Shown here: positions 53,987-62,739 of the stretch, in pieces
How positions within the stretch are numbered: position 1 is the stretch's first letter
Layout: the number at the start of each line of letters is the position of its first letter
The notes under the pieces: generated by a model
Seen by the model: only the letters and a program-made list of their open reading frames with translations
Database searches by the model: none
Told to the model about the DNA's origin: nothing
Translations under genes and position numbers: made by a program
Assembly: GCF_003143935.1 (NCBI RefSeq)
Contig: NZ_QFRX01000001.1
Span: forward strand, 5,457,393-5,521,392
Length of the DNA: 64,000 nucleotides
Direction: 5' to 3'
DNA from: Streptomyces sp. Act143
GTDB lineage: Bacteria > Actinomycetota > Actinomycetes > Streptomycetales > Streptomycetaceae

Positions 53987-54093
53987 TCCGTGTGCGCGTC
54001 GAACGGCAGGCTGTGGACACCGCGTCCTTCCGGGGGCGGTCGCCGGGCCCCGGGGGCGGAGCCGGTGCGGGGGCAGCGGCTAAAGTCGGCCAC

Positions 54094-54252
54094 ATGACCA
54101 AGTGGGAATACGCGACTGTGCCGCTGCTCGTACACGCCACGAAGCAGATTCTGGACACCTGGGGCGAGGACGGCTGGGAGCTCGTCCAGGTCGTGCCCGG
54201 GCCGAACAACCCCGAGCAGCTGGTGGCCTACCTCAAGCGGGAGAAGGCGTGA
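54094..54252 (+). CDS. DUF4177 small protein
   Basis: 52 aa: MTKWEYATVPLLVHATKQIL, DTWGEDGWELVQVVPG, the DUF4177 pattern of two short strands with a helix. It precedes RidA and overlaps it by GTGA, a standard pair. No role is known. Confidence 0.9.
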   Translation: MTKWEYATVPLLVHATKQILDTWGEDGWELVQVVPGPNNPEQLVAYLKREKA

Positions 54253-54716
54253 GCGCGGTCGAGGCGAGGCTCGCCGAGCTGGGACTGACGCTTCCGGAGG
54301 TCGTGCCGCCGCTGGCCGCCTACCAGCCGGCCGTGCAGTCGGGCGTGTACGTGTACACCTCCGGCCAGCTGCCGATGGTCGAGGGCAAGCTCCCGGTCAC
54401 CGGCAAGGTGGGTGCGGAGGTCACCGCGGACGAGGCCAAGGACCTGGCCCGCACCTGCGCCCTGAACGCGCTCGCGGCCGTGAAGTCGGTCGCCGGTGAC
54501 CTGGACCGGGTCAAGCGCGTGGTGAAGGTCGTGGGCTTCGTGGCGTCGGCGGCGGACTTCACCGGTCAGCCGGGCGTCGTCAACGGCGCCAGCGAACTGC
54601 TCGGCGAGGTTCTCGGCGACAAGGGCGTGCACGCCCGCAGCGCCGTGGGCGTGGCGGTGCTGCCGCTGGACGCGCCGGTGGAGGTCGAGATCCAGGTGGA
54701 GCTCACGGAGGCGTAG
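54249..54716 (+). CDS. RidA family protein
   Basis: 155 aa from GTG 54249. RidA core: YVYTSGQLPMVEGKLPVTGK, CALNALAAVKSVAGDLDRVK and PGVVNGASELLGEVLGDKGV. The ARSAVGVAVLPLDAPVEVE end carries the arginine that binds enamine/imine intermediates. It deaminates reactive imines, or is a close relative. Co-translated with the DUF4177 gene. Confidence 0.9.
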   Translation: MSAVEARLAELGLTLPEVVPPLAAYQPAVQSGVYVYTSGQLPMVEGKLPVTGKVGAEVTADEAKDLARTCALNALAAVKSVAGDLDRVKRVVKVVGFVASAADFTGQPGVVNGASELLGEVLGDKGVHARSAVGVAVLPLDAPVEVEIQVELTEA

Positions 54717-54802
54717 AGCGGCGCCTGCGGGCCCGTACGGCGGCATCGCCGCACCTCCGGGCCCCTCTCGAACATTCGCGCACCACGGGATAGCCTCCGC
54801 CC

Positions 54803-55672
54803 ATGGCGAATGGGCAGTGGTTTCCGCAGGACTGGCCGGAACGCATCCGCGCGCTCGCGGACGGCACCCTCACCCCGGTCGTCCCGAAGCGTGCGGCCAC
54901 GGTCATGCTCCTGAAGGACACCGCCGACGGTCCCGCCGTGCACATGCTGCGCAGACGCGCCTCCATGGCCTTCGCCGGAGGCGCGTACGCGTATCCGGGC
55001 GGCGGCGTCGACCCGCGCGACGACGACCACCAGATCCGCTGGGCGGGCCCCACGCGCGCGTGGTGGTCCGAGCGCCTCGGCGTCACCGAGACCGAGGCCC
55101 AGGCGATCGTCTGCGCGGCCGTGCGCGAGACGTACGAGGAAGCAGGCGTCCTGCTCGCCGGTCCCGCCCCCGACTCGGTGGTCGGCGACACCACCGGCGC
55201 GGACTGGGAGGCCGACCGCGCCGCCCTGGTCGCCCGGGAGCTGTCCTTCGCCGAGTTCCTGGAGCGCCGCGGCCTGGTCCTGCGCTCGGACCTGCTCGGC
55301 GCGTGGACGCGCTGGATCACGCCTGAGTTCGAGTCCCGGCGCTACGACACCTGGTTCTTCGTCGCCGCCCTGCCGGCCGGGCAGCGCACCCGCAACGCCT
55401 CCACGGAGGCGGACCGCACGGTGTGGATCGCACCGGCGGACGCGGCGGCCTCGTACGACAAGGGCGAGTTGCTGATGATGCCGCCCACGATCGCGACCCT
55501 GCGCCAGCTGACCCCGTACGCCGCGGCCGCCGAGGCGCTGGCGGCGGCGCCCGGCCGCGATCTCACGCCGGTCCTGGCCCGGGCCAGGCTGGACGGCGAG
55601 GAGATTGTGCTCTCCTGGCCGGGGCACGAGGAGTTCACCAAGCACATTCCGACCGGTGGAGCCACGGCGTGA
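54803..55672 (+). CDS. Nudix hydrolase
   Basis: 289 aa. The Nudix helix is IVCAAVRETYEEAGVLLAGP, in which RETYEEAGV aligns with REvxEExGU; upstream FAGGAYAYPGGGVDPRDDD begins the box. A long insert separates the two. Substrates of this class are nucleoside-diphosphate derivatives. It precedes the MBL gene by 34 bases, so they may be one operon. Confidence 0.88.
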   Translation: MANGQWFPQDWPERIRALADGTLTPVVPKRAATVMLLKDTADGPAVHMLRRRASMAFAGGAYAYPGGGVDPRDDDHQIRWAGPTRAWWSERLGVTETEAQAIVCAAVRETYEEAGVLLAGPAPDSVVGDTTGADWEADRAALVARELSFAEFLERRGLVLRSDLLGAWTRWITPEFESRRYDTWFFVAALPAGQRTRNASTEADRTVWIAPADAAASYDKGELLMMPPTIATLRQLTPYAAAAEALAAAPGRDLTPVLARARLDGEEIVLSWPGHEEFTKHIPTGGATA

Positions 55673-55706
55673 CGGCACGGTCGACGCCGCCGCAAGGAGC
55701 CCTCTC

Positions 55707-56537
55707 ATGACGGACGCAGCAGCCCTTCCCGGCCAGCCACGCGGCGGGGTCCTCGCCGGCCCCGCCACCCCCCGCGCCGTGAACGTCCTGGCGCCCAACG
55801 CGTCCGCGATGACGCTGGACGGCACCAACACCTGGATCCTCGCCGAGCCCGGCTCCGACCTGGCCGTCGTGGTCGACCCCGGGCCGCTGGACGAGCGCCA
55901 CCTGCGCGAGGTCGTCGACACCGCCGAGAGGGCCGGCCGGCGCGTCGCGCTGACCCTGCTGACGCACGGTCACCCGGATCATGCCGAGGGCGCCGCCCGT
56001 TTCGCCGAGCTGACCGGCACGCACGTGCGTGCCCTGGACCCGGCGCTGCGGCTCGGCGACGAAGGGCTGGCGGCCGGGGACGTCGTCACCGTCGGCGGCC
56101 TGGAGCTGCGGGTCGTGCCGACGCCCGGGCACACCTCCGACTCGCTGTGCTTCCACCTCCCGGCCGATCAGGCGGTCCTGACGGGCGACACCATCCTGGG
56201 CCGCGGTACGACGGTCGTGGCGCACCCCGACGGCCGCCTGGGCGACTATCTGGACTCCCTGCGCCGTCTGAGGTCCCTCACGGTCGACGACGGCGTCCAC
56301 ACGGTCCTCCCGGGCCACGGCCCCGTCCTGGAGGACGCGCAGGGCGCCGTGGAGTTCTACCTGGCCCACCGCGCGCACCGGCTCGCCCAGGTGGAGACGG
56401 CGGTGGAGGACGGCTACCGGACGCCGTCCCAGGTCGTCGGCCATGTCTACGCCGACGTGGACCGCTCCCTGTGGCCGGCGGCGGAGCTGTCGGTGCGGGC
56501 GCAGATGGACTACCTGGAGGAGCACGGGCTCATCTAG
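55707..56537 (+). CDS. MBL-fold metallo-hydrolase (LACTB2-like)
   Basis: 276 aa from ATG 55707 with AAGGAG before it. The zinc motif is THGHPDHAEG (H87, H89, D91, H92), then TPGHTSDSLCF, LTGDTILGRG and PGHGPVLEDA supply the rest. The C-terminal helix bundle matches LACTB2-type hydrolases (RNA or lactone). Its last bases overlap the nucleotidyltransferase gene on the other strand. Confidence 0.92.
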   Translation: MTDAAALPGQPRGGVLAGPATPRAVNVLAPNASAMTLDGTNTWILAEPGSDLAVVVDPGPLDERHLREVVDTAERAGRRVALTLLTHGHPDHAEGAARFAELTGTHVRALDPALRLGDEGLAAGDVVTVGGLELRVVPTPGHTSDSLCFHLPADQAVLTGDTILGRGTTVVAHPDGRLGDYLDSLRRLRSLTVDDGVHTVLPGHGPVLEDAQGAVEFYLAHRAHRLAQVETAVEDGYRTPSQVVGHVYADVDRSLWPAAELSVRAQMDYLEEHGLI

Positions 56538-57361
56538 GGCCCGTCCGGGCGGGGCGCCTTCACGCCGTGCACGCGCGCGTACTCGGCCGCGAGCCACGGC
56601 CCGAGATCGTCGACGTACGACAGGAGGACGGCCCGGTCGGCGGTCGGCTCGTAGCCGAGCGAGGCCGCGGACCGCAGCTGTCCGGCGCGCTCCGGGTAGT
56701 ACGTGCCGAACGCCTCCGCCATCTCGCCCAGGTCGCTCGTCCAGCCGTTCCAGCGGGGCATGACGAGGGTGAAGCCGGTGCGGACGAGGTGGCGGGACAT
56801 GAAGCGGACCAGGGGGCGCAGCGCCTCCTCGGAGTCGCTCGCGGCCTCGATGCGCTCGCGCCAGCGGGGGAGCAGCAGGGCGAGGTCCCCGTTGGTCTCG
56901 CGGGCCAGCAGTGAGTCGGGGCGGTAGCGCGGCAGGTATTCGGCCAGGTCGTCGCCGAGCAGCGGGGTGCACAGGCAGGCCACGAACCAGCCGAGGTCGT
57001 GGGTCTCCGGCTCGCTCAGGAGCCGCGCGCGGCTGTACAGCAGCGTTCCGACCCCGTCGATCTCCGGGAACTCCTTGTCGAGCGCGTCCCCGAGGGCCCG
57101 GGCGGCCTCCCGGTCGGCGTCGGCGGGCTCCTCGCGCAGGGCGACGAGCAGATCGAGGTCACTGCGCCCCACGCGCGCGGTGCCGCGCGGGATCGAGCCG
57201 TAGAGGTAGGCGCTGTGCAGTCGGGACCCGTAGATGTCCAGCAGCCGGTCCCGGGCCGCGGCCACCACGGGCCGGAAGGCGTGCGGCACGCGCGCGAGAG
57301 AGCCCTCGCGCGCGATGTAGCCCTGCGGGTCGAGACCTCTGGAGGGCAGATTTTCAGACAT
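56534..57361 (-). CDS. Nucleotidyltransferase domain protein
   Basis: 275 aa: a pol-beta-type nucleotidyltransferase with G55-S56 (YLYGSIPRGTARVGRSDLDL) and catalytic D68/D70; helices follow to the end. It may modify an aminoglycoside or be a MNT-like antitoxin relative, but no partner HEPN gene is present. It is convergent with the MBL gene, overlapping by four bases. Confidence 0.85.
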   Translation of the reverse strand: MSENLPSRGLDPQGYIAREGSLARVPHAFRPVVAAARDRLLDIYGSRLHSAYLYGSIPRGTARVGRSDLDLLVALREEPADADREAARALGDALDKEFPEIDGVGTLLYSRARLLSEPETHDLGWFVACLCTPLLGDDLAEYLPRYRPDSLLARETNGDLALLLPRWRERIEAASDSEEALRPLVRFMSRHLVRTGFTLVMPRWNGWTSDLGEMAEAFGTYYPERAGQLRSAASLGYEPTADRAVLLSYVDDLGPWLAAEYARVHGVKAPRPDGP

Positions 57362-57448
57362 GGGTCAACTACAGCAGCCCGCCCTGCGTTTGCGGACGAG
57401 GCCGCTCAGGCCGAAACGGGGATCCGGGGGCGGTGGCCCCCGGGGCGG

Positions 57449-58123
57449 TCACCGCGAACGCTTGGCGAGCCTCTCCACGTCCAGCAGGATCACCGCACGC
57501 GCCTCCAGGCGGAGCCAGCCGCGCTGGGCGAAGTCGGCGAGGGCCTTGTTGACCGTCTCGCGGGACGCGCCGACCAGCTGGGCCAGCTCCTCCTGGGTGA
57601 GGTCGTGGACGACGTGGATGCCCTCCTCGGACTGCACGCCGAAGCGGCGGGAGAGGTCCAGCAGGGCGCGCGCGACACGGCCCGGCACGTCGGAGAAGAC
57701 CAGGTCGGACATCTGGTCGTTGGTCTTGCGCAGCCGTCGGGCGACCGCGCGCAGCAGGGCGCCGGCGACCTCGGGGCGGACGTTCAGCCAGGGCTGGAGG
57801 TCGCCGTGGCCGAGACCGAGCAGCTTGACCTCGGTCAGCGCGGTGGCGGTCGCGGTGCGCGGGCCCGGGTCGAAGAGCGACAGCTCGCCGATCAGCTCGC
57901 TGGGGCCGACGACGGCGAGCATGTTCTCGCGGCCGTCGGGGGAGGTGCGGTGGAGCTTGACCTTGCCCTCGGTGACGACGTAGAGCCGGTCGCCGGGGTC
58001 GCCCTCGTGGAAGAGGGAGTCGCCACGCGCGAGGGTCACCTCACTCATGGAGGCGCGCAGCTCCGCGGCCTGCTCGTCGTCGAGAGCCGCGAAGAGCGGG
58101 TTGCGCCGGAGGACGTCGTCCAC
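57449..58123 (-). CDS. crp: cAMP receptor protein family regulator Crp
   Basis: 224 aa from GTG 58123 (AGGAGA upstream). The cyclic-nucleotide domain (about 10-125: FHEGDPGDRLYVVTEGKVKL, GELSLFDPGPRTATATA) is followed by a long helix and a winged helix with recognition helix VGASRETVNKALADF. Crp in Streptomyces controls spore germination and antibiotic regulators. The palindrome at 58213 is its likely own operator. Confidence 0.94.
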   Translation of the reverse strand: MDDVLRRNPLFAALDDEQAAELRASMSEVTLARGDSLFHEGDPGDRLYVVTEGKVKLHRTSPDGRENMLAVVGPSELIGELSLFDPGPRTATATALTEVKLLGLGHGDLQPWLNVRPEVAGALLRAVARRLRKTNDQMSDLVFSDVPGRVARALLDLSRRFGVQSEEGIHVVHDLTQEELAQLVGASRETVNKALADFAQRGWLRLEARAVILLDVERLAKRSR

Positions 58124-58212
58124 GAGTTCTCTCCTTGTCGACCTGCTCAGGGGATCTTTCTCCCCCTTGGTACCAGGGGACCGTGCTCCCCATTTTGCCG
58201 GACGGTCCAAAC

Positions 58213-58229
58213 AGTGTGATCTGTCACAA
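58213..58229. promoter_or_regulatory. Crp-type palindrome between crp and nth
   Basis: GTGTGATCTGTCACA fits GTG-N6-GNCAC, the motif I recall for Streptomyces Crp, and has TGTGA/TCACA arms. It lies 90 bases before crp and 102 before nth. Confidence 0.75.
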
Positions 58230-58330
58230 GGATGCCGCACACATGTCCTGAGGTAAGCGGCAGGGGTCCAATCGGGGGCCGATCTCCTGGGTCCGGGGCG
58301 ATTGTCGGTGCCGGGCTTTAGGCTGGCCGG

Positions 58331-59395
58331 GTGTCCAAATCGCCGGTGAGAGCACAGGCCAAGGGGGCTGGGCGGGTGGTTGTACGTCGGGATTCCGCTG
58401 TGGGCGAACAGAACTCCGGTGGCGGAAAGAAAGCGGCAAAAGTGACAAAAAAGGCGGCCGTGAAGAAGGCTCCCGTGGCCGCGAAGAAGGCACCCGCCGC
58501 CGTCACGAAGGCGGCCGCGAAGAAGGTCACGGCGAAGAAGGCGGCGCCCGCGAAGAAGGTCACGGCGAAGCAAGCGGCGGCGCCCGCGAAGAAGGTCGCC
58601 GTCAAGCCGCCCGCGCGGTCGAAGGAGTCCCCCACCGCCCTCGTCCGCCGAGCCCGCCGTATCAACCGCGAACTCGCCGAGGTCTATCCGTACGCCCACC
58701 CCGAACTGGACTTCACCAACCCCTTCCAACTCGTCGTCGCCACGGTCCTGTCCGCCCAGACCACCGACCTGAGGGTCAATCAGACGACCCCCGCGCTCTT
58801 CGCCAAGTACCCCACCCCCGAGGACCTGGCCGCCGCCGACCCCGAGGAGGTCGAGGAGATCCTCCGCCCGACCGGGTTCTTCCGGGCCAAGACCAAGTCG
58901 GTCATAGGGCTGTCGAAGGCGCTGGTGGAGCAGTTCGGCGGCGAGGTGCCCGGCAGGCTGGAGGACCTCGTCACACTGCCCGGCGTCGGCCGCAAGACCG
59001 CGTTCGTGGTGCTCGGCAACGCCTTCGGGCGGCCCGGCATCACCGTGGACACGCACTTCCAGCGGCTGGTGCGGCGCTGGCAGTGGACGGACGAGACCGA
59101 CCCCGACAAGATCGAGGCCGCGATCGGCGCGCTGTTCCCGAAGAGCGACTGGACGGACCTCTCCCACCACGTCATCTGGCACGGCCGCCGTATCTGCCAC
59201 GCCCGCAAGCCCGCCTGCGGCGCCTGTCCGATCGCCCCCCTCTGCCCGGCGTACGGCGAGGGCGAGACGGACCCCGAGAAGGCGAAGAAGCTCCTGAAGT
59301 ACGAGAAGGGCGGCTTCCCGGGCCAGCGCCTCGACCCGCCCCAGGCCTATCTGGACGCGGGCGGCAAGGCGGCCCCGCCACTGGGGGCCGGATGA
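58331..59395 (+). CDS. nth: Endonuclease III with basic N-terminal tail
   Basis: 354 aa from GTG 58331, much longer than E. coli Nth (about 211). The first 100 residues are Lys/Ala-rich (KKAAVKKAPVAAKKAP, VTAKKAAPAKKVTAKQ), like histone H1 tails. The core is complete: helix-hairpin-helix LPGVGRKTAF with the catalytic lysine near 223, ITVDTHFQR with the catalytic aspartate near 241, and the 4Fe-4S set C289, C296, C299, C305. It removes oxidised pyrimidines. It is divergent from crp. Confidence 0.93.
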   Translation: MSKSPVRAQAKGAGRVVVRRDSAVGEQNSGGGKKAAKVTKKAAVKKAPVAAKKAPAAVTKAAAKKVTAKKAAPAKKVTAKQAAAPAKKVAVKPPARSKESPTALVRRARRINRELAEVYPYAHPELDFTNPFQLVVATVLSAQTTDLRVNQTTPALFAKYPTPEDLAAADPEEVEEILRPTGFFRAKTKSVIGLSKALVEQFGGEVPGRLEDLVTLPGVGRKTAFVVLGNAFGRPGITVDTHFQRLVRRWQWTDETDPDKIEAAIGALFPKSDWTDLSHHVIWHGRRICHARKPACGACPIAPLCPAYGEGETDPEKAKKLLKYEKGGFPGQRLDPPQAYLDAGGKAAPPLGAG

Positions 59396-59447
59396 CGGAA
59401 CGATCAGTGGGTAACCGGGCGTTGAACCGGGCGGAACGGGGGTGCCG

Positions 59448-60140
59448 ATGACGCACGCGAGCAACGCACAGGGCAATGTGACGCTGAGCAAGGACGGCCT
59501 GCCCGGCTGGCTGGACCCGGTGGTGCACGCCGTGGAGACGGTCGAGCCGCTCCAGCTGAGCCGCTTCCTGCCGCCGGCGAACGGCGCGGGGCGGCAGTCC
59601 GCCGTGCTGATCCTCTTCGGGGAGGGCGAGCGCGGTCCCGAGCTGCTGCTGATGGAGCGGGCCAGCTCGCTGCGGTCGCACGCCGGGCAGCCGTCCTTCC
59701 CGGGCGGCGCCCTCGACCCCGAGGACGGCGACCCGCAGGGCGACGGGCCGCTGTGGGCGGCTCTGCGCGAGGCCGAGGAGGAGACCGGCCTCGATCCGTC
59801 CGGCGTCCAGCTCTTCGGTGTGCTGCCCAAGCTGTACATCCCGGTCAGCGGGTTCGTCGTCACGCCCGTGCTGGGCTGGTGGCGCGAGCCGACCCCGGTG
59901 GGGGTCGTCGACCCCAACGAGACGGCCCGCGTCTTCACCGTCCCCGTGGCGGATCTCACGGACCCCGGCAACCGGGCCACCACCGTCCACCCCAGCGGCC
60001 ACCGAGGTCCGGCATTCCTGGTCGAATCGGCCCTGGTCTGGGGTTTCACCGCCGGAATCATCGACCGGCTGCTGCACTACTCCGGCTGGGAGCGCCCCTG
60101 GGACCGGGACAAGCAGGTCCCGCTCGACTGGCGGTCATGA
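59448..60140 (+). CDS. CoA pyrophosphatase-type Nudix hydrolase
   Basis: 230 aa from ATG 59448; a GTG two codons earlier is the other choice. It has the CoA-type upstream motif LLMERASSLRSHAGQPSFPG and the Nudix box GGALDPEDGDPQGDG with REAEEETGL. It cleaves CoA to phosphopantetheine and ADP. It follows nth by 52 bases and precedes marP by 48 on the same strand. Confidence 0.9.
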   Translation: MTHASNAQGNVTLSKDGLPGWLDPVVHAVETVEPLQLSRFLPPANGAGRQSAVLILFGEGERGPELLLMERASSLRSHAGQPSFPGGALDPEDGDPQGDGPLWAALREAEEETGLDPSGVQLFGVLPKLYIPVSGFVVTPVLGWWREPTPVGVVDPNETARVFTVPVADLTDPGNRATTVHPSGHRGPAFLVESALVWGFTAGIIDRLLHYSGWERPWDRDKQVPLDWRS

Positions 60141-60188
60141 CAGGGTGTCTGACGTGTTGTGTCGTGTGATGAGGCGAGGCCTGAACCG

Positions 60189-61388
60189 GTGAACGTGCTG
60201 GACATCCTGTTGCTGCTCGCCGCCGTGTGGTTCGCGATCGTCGGCTATCGCCAGGGCTTCGTCGTCGGCATCCTGTCGGTGATCGGTTTCCTCGGCGGCG
60301 GCCTCGTCGCCGTCTATGTGCTCCCCGTCATCTGGGACGCCCTGACCGACAAGTCCGAGGTCAGCACGACCGCCGCCGTCGTCGCCGTGGTCGTCGTCAT
60401 CGTCTGCGCCTCCGTCGGCCAGGCCCTGACCACCCACCTCGGCAACAAGCTCCGCCGCTACATCACCTGGTCCCCGGCCCGCGCCCTGGACGCCACCGGC
60501 GGCGCCCTGGTCAACGTCGTCGCCATGCTCCTGGTGGCCTGGCTGATCGGCTCCGCCCTCGCTCAGACCACCCTGCCGACCCTCGGCAAGGAGGTACGCG
60601 GCTCCAAGGTGCTCCTCGGTGTGTCCGAGGCGCTGCCCGACGCGGCCGACACCTGGTTCAAGGACTTCACCTCGGTCCTCGCGCAGAACGGCTTCCCGCA
60701 GGTCTTCAGCCCGTTCTCCGACGAGCCGATCAAGGAGGTCCAGCCGCCGGACCCCAAGCTCGCGGGCAGCCCGGTCGCCGCCGAGGCCAAGAAGTCGATC
60801 GTCAAGGTCATGGGCACCGCGCAGAGTTGCGGCAAGGTCCTCGAAGGCAGTGGCTTCGTCTTCGGCGAGCGCCGCGTCATGACCAACGCCCATGTCGTGG
60901 GCGGCGTCGACGAACCCACCGTGCAGATCGGCGGCGAGGGCCAGAAGTACGACGCCACCGTCGTGCTCTACGACTGGCAGCGCGACATCGCCGTCCTCGA
61001 CGTACCCGAACTGAAGGCACCCGCGCTGAAGTTCACGTCCACGGACGCCGCCAGCGGCGACGACGCGATCATCGCGGGATTCCCGGAGAACGGCTCGTAC
61101 GACGTCCGTGCCGCGCGCGTGCGCGGCCGCATCCCGGCCAACGGTCCGGACATCTACCACCGCGGCACCGTGCACCGCGACGTGTACTCCCTCTACGCGA
61201 CCGTCCGCCAGGGCAACTCCGGCGGCCCGCTGCTCACGCCCGACGGCGACGTGTACGGGGTCGTGTTCGCGAAGTCCCTCGACAACGCCGACACCGGGTA
61301 CGCGCTCACCGCGGACGAGATCCGGGAGGACATCGACAAGGGGCGCACCGCGAACCAGCAGGTGGACAGCGACAGCTGCGCTTTGTGA
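60189..61388 (+). CDS. MarP-like membrane serine protease
   Basis: 399 aa from GTG 60189. Four N-terminal helices (to about 135, CvpA-like) lead to a trypsin-like domain with H235 (TNAHVVGG), D266 (QRDIAVLDV) and S344 (GNSGGPL). C214 and C397 sit where the MarP of M. tuberculosis has its disulfide. MarP keeps cells alive in acid. It probably follows the Nudix gene in one operon. Confidence 0.93.
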   Translation: MNVLDILLLLAAVWFAIVGYRQGFVVGILSVIGFLGGGLVAVYVLPVIWDALTDKSEVSTTAAVVAVVVVIVCASVGQALTTHLGNKLRRYITWSPARALDATGGALVNVVAMLLVAWLIGSALAQTTLPTLGKEVRGSKVLLGVSEALPDAADTWFKDFTSVLAQNGFPQVFSPFSDEPIKEVQPPDPKLAGSPVAAEAKKSIVKVMGTAQSCGKVLEGSGFVFGERRVMTNAHVVGGVDEPTVQIGGEGQKYDATVVLYDWQRDIAVLDVPELKAPALKFTSTDAASGDDAIIAGFPENGSYDVRAARVRGRIPANGPDIYHRGTVHRDVYSLYATVRQGNSGGPLLTPDGDVYGVVFAKSLDNADTGYALTADEIREDIDKGRTANQQVDSDSCAL

Positions 61389-61413
61389 GGCGCGTGGAGG
61401 GTCTGGGGGTGCG

Positions 61414-61596
61414 TCAGCCTCGGGTGTGACGCAGGCGTACCGAGACCCAGCGGGCCCGGCGGCGCAGGATGCGCGGAATGCCCACCCGGAGGTCCGTGCC
61501 CTGCTCCTGCGGGGCTCCTCCTCGCTGGTGGGGGCTCAGACCGGGGCCCGAGCGGCGGTTGCGTGCTGCGTCACTGTAGTCGTGCGTCCAGCCCAT
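61414..61596 (-). CDS. Small basic hypothetical protein (probable)
   Basis: 60 aa from ATG 61596: MGWTHDYSDAARNRR, then a Gly/Pro/Gln stretch and DLRVGIPRILRRRARWVSVR. The C-terminal basic part looks conserved, and I recall a similar gene next to marP, but cannot check. It ends 26 bases from the marP stop. Confidence 0.5.
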   Translation of the reverse strand: MGWTHDYSDAARNRRSGPGLSPHQRGGAPQEQGTDLRVGIPRILRRRARWVSVRLRHTRG

Positions 61597-61723
61597 ACCC
61601 CGACGTGTGCCCCTGCCCCAAGGTCGATAACCGCCCCCACGGCCCCCAATTGGCCTATGCGCCGGGCAAGTGGCTGTTCGTAGGACAGACGTTCAGGTCC
61701 GGATACCGGGCGCGTCCGGACGG

Positions 61724-61865
61724 TCACCGATCGGGTTCGGGATGCTTCAGCCACTTGTTCGGTTCGGTGGAGAAAACGACCGGATCCTCCTCTGTCACCG
61801 GTCCGGCTCGGGGTCTTTCAGCCAGTTGATGAGCTCCGTGGAGAAAGCGACCGGATCCTCCTCGT
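61724..61865 (-). repeat. 71-bp direct duplication of the hydrolase 3' end
   Basis: The block 61724-61794 repeats 61795-61865 with changes. Both begin with the stop codon (read on the minus strand) and encode EEDPV-FSTE---WLK-PEPDR. The second copy lies downstream of the real stop, so it is not translated as part of the gene. Confidence 0.85.
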
Positions 61866-62739
61866 GCGGGAAGTGTCCCAGCCCGTCGAACAGCCGCCAG
61901 CGGTACGGCGCTTCGACGTACTCCCCGGAGCCGGCCGCGCTGCGCGTCCGCATCACCGGATCGAGCGATCCGTGCAGATGCAGCGTCGGCACCCGGACCG
62001 GCCGTTTCATGCGCCGGTTGAACTGGATGCCGTCCGGGCGGGCCAGCGAGCGCACCATCCACCGGTACGGCTCGATCGAGCAGTGCGCGGTCGACGGGAT
62101 GCACATGGCACGGCGGTACGTCTCCACGGCGTCGTCGTCCGGCAGGCCCGGCCCGGACCAGTCCCGGATCAGCTCGGCGACCAGCGCGCCGTCGTCCGCG
62201 GTCAGTTGCCGCTCGGGAATCCAGGGGCGCTGGAACCCCCAGACGTAGGACCCGGCCCGGGTCTGCTTGACGTCCGAGAGCATCGCCGAGCGCCAGCGCC
62301 GCGGATGCGGCATCGAGGACACCGCGAGCCGCCGGACCAGCTTCGGGCGCATCGCGGCCGCCGTCCACGCCAGATAGCCACCCAGGTCATGGCCGACCAG
62401 CGCGGCGTCCGGCTCACCGAGGGAGCGGATCACGCCGGTGATGTCGAGGGCGAGGTTGGCCGGGTCGTAGCCGCGCGGGGTGCGGTCGCTGCCGCCGACC
62501 CCCCGCAGGTCCATCGCGACCGCCCGGAACCCGGCGTCGGCGAGCGCGGGCAGCTGGTGCCGCCACGTCCACCAGAACTGCGGGAAGCCGTGCAGCAGCA
62601 GGACCAGCGGCCCGTCGCCCATCTCGGCGATGTGGAAACGCGCGCCGTTGGCGGCGACGTCCCGGTGGGTCACCGGGCGCTCGCCCAGGACATCGGGCCG
62701 TACCAGGGACGCGGCCGAAGGAGTGACGGGGTCGGTCAT
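61795..62739 (-). CDS. Alpha/beta hydrolase, epoxide hydrolase-like
   Basis: 314 aa. Nucleophile D118 in VGHDLGGYLAW, oxyanion LLHGFPQFWWTWRH, and the final histidine in GLGHFPHEEDP, which is the Asp-His-Asp layout of epoxide hydrolases and dehalogenases. A cap domain lies between. The start overlaps the stop region of the upstream holin-like gene (62736-62739). Substrate unknown. Confidence 0.92.
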   Translation of the reverse strand: MTDPVTPSAASLVRPDVLGERPVTHRDVAANGARFHIAEMGDGPLVLLLHGFPQFWWTWRHQLPALADAGFRAVAMDLRGVGGSDRTPRGYDPANLALDITGVIRSLGEPDAALVGHDLGGYLAWTAAAMRPKLVRRLAVSSMPHPRRWRSAMLSDVKQTRAGSYVWGFQRPWIPERQLTADDGALVAELIRDWSGPGLPDDDAVETYRRAMCIPSTAHCSIEPYRWMVRSLARPDGIQFNRRMKRPVRVPTLHLHGSLDPVMRTRSAAGSGEYVEAPYRWRLFDGLGHFPHEEDPVAFSTELINWLKDPEPDR

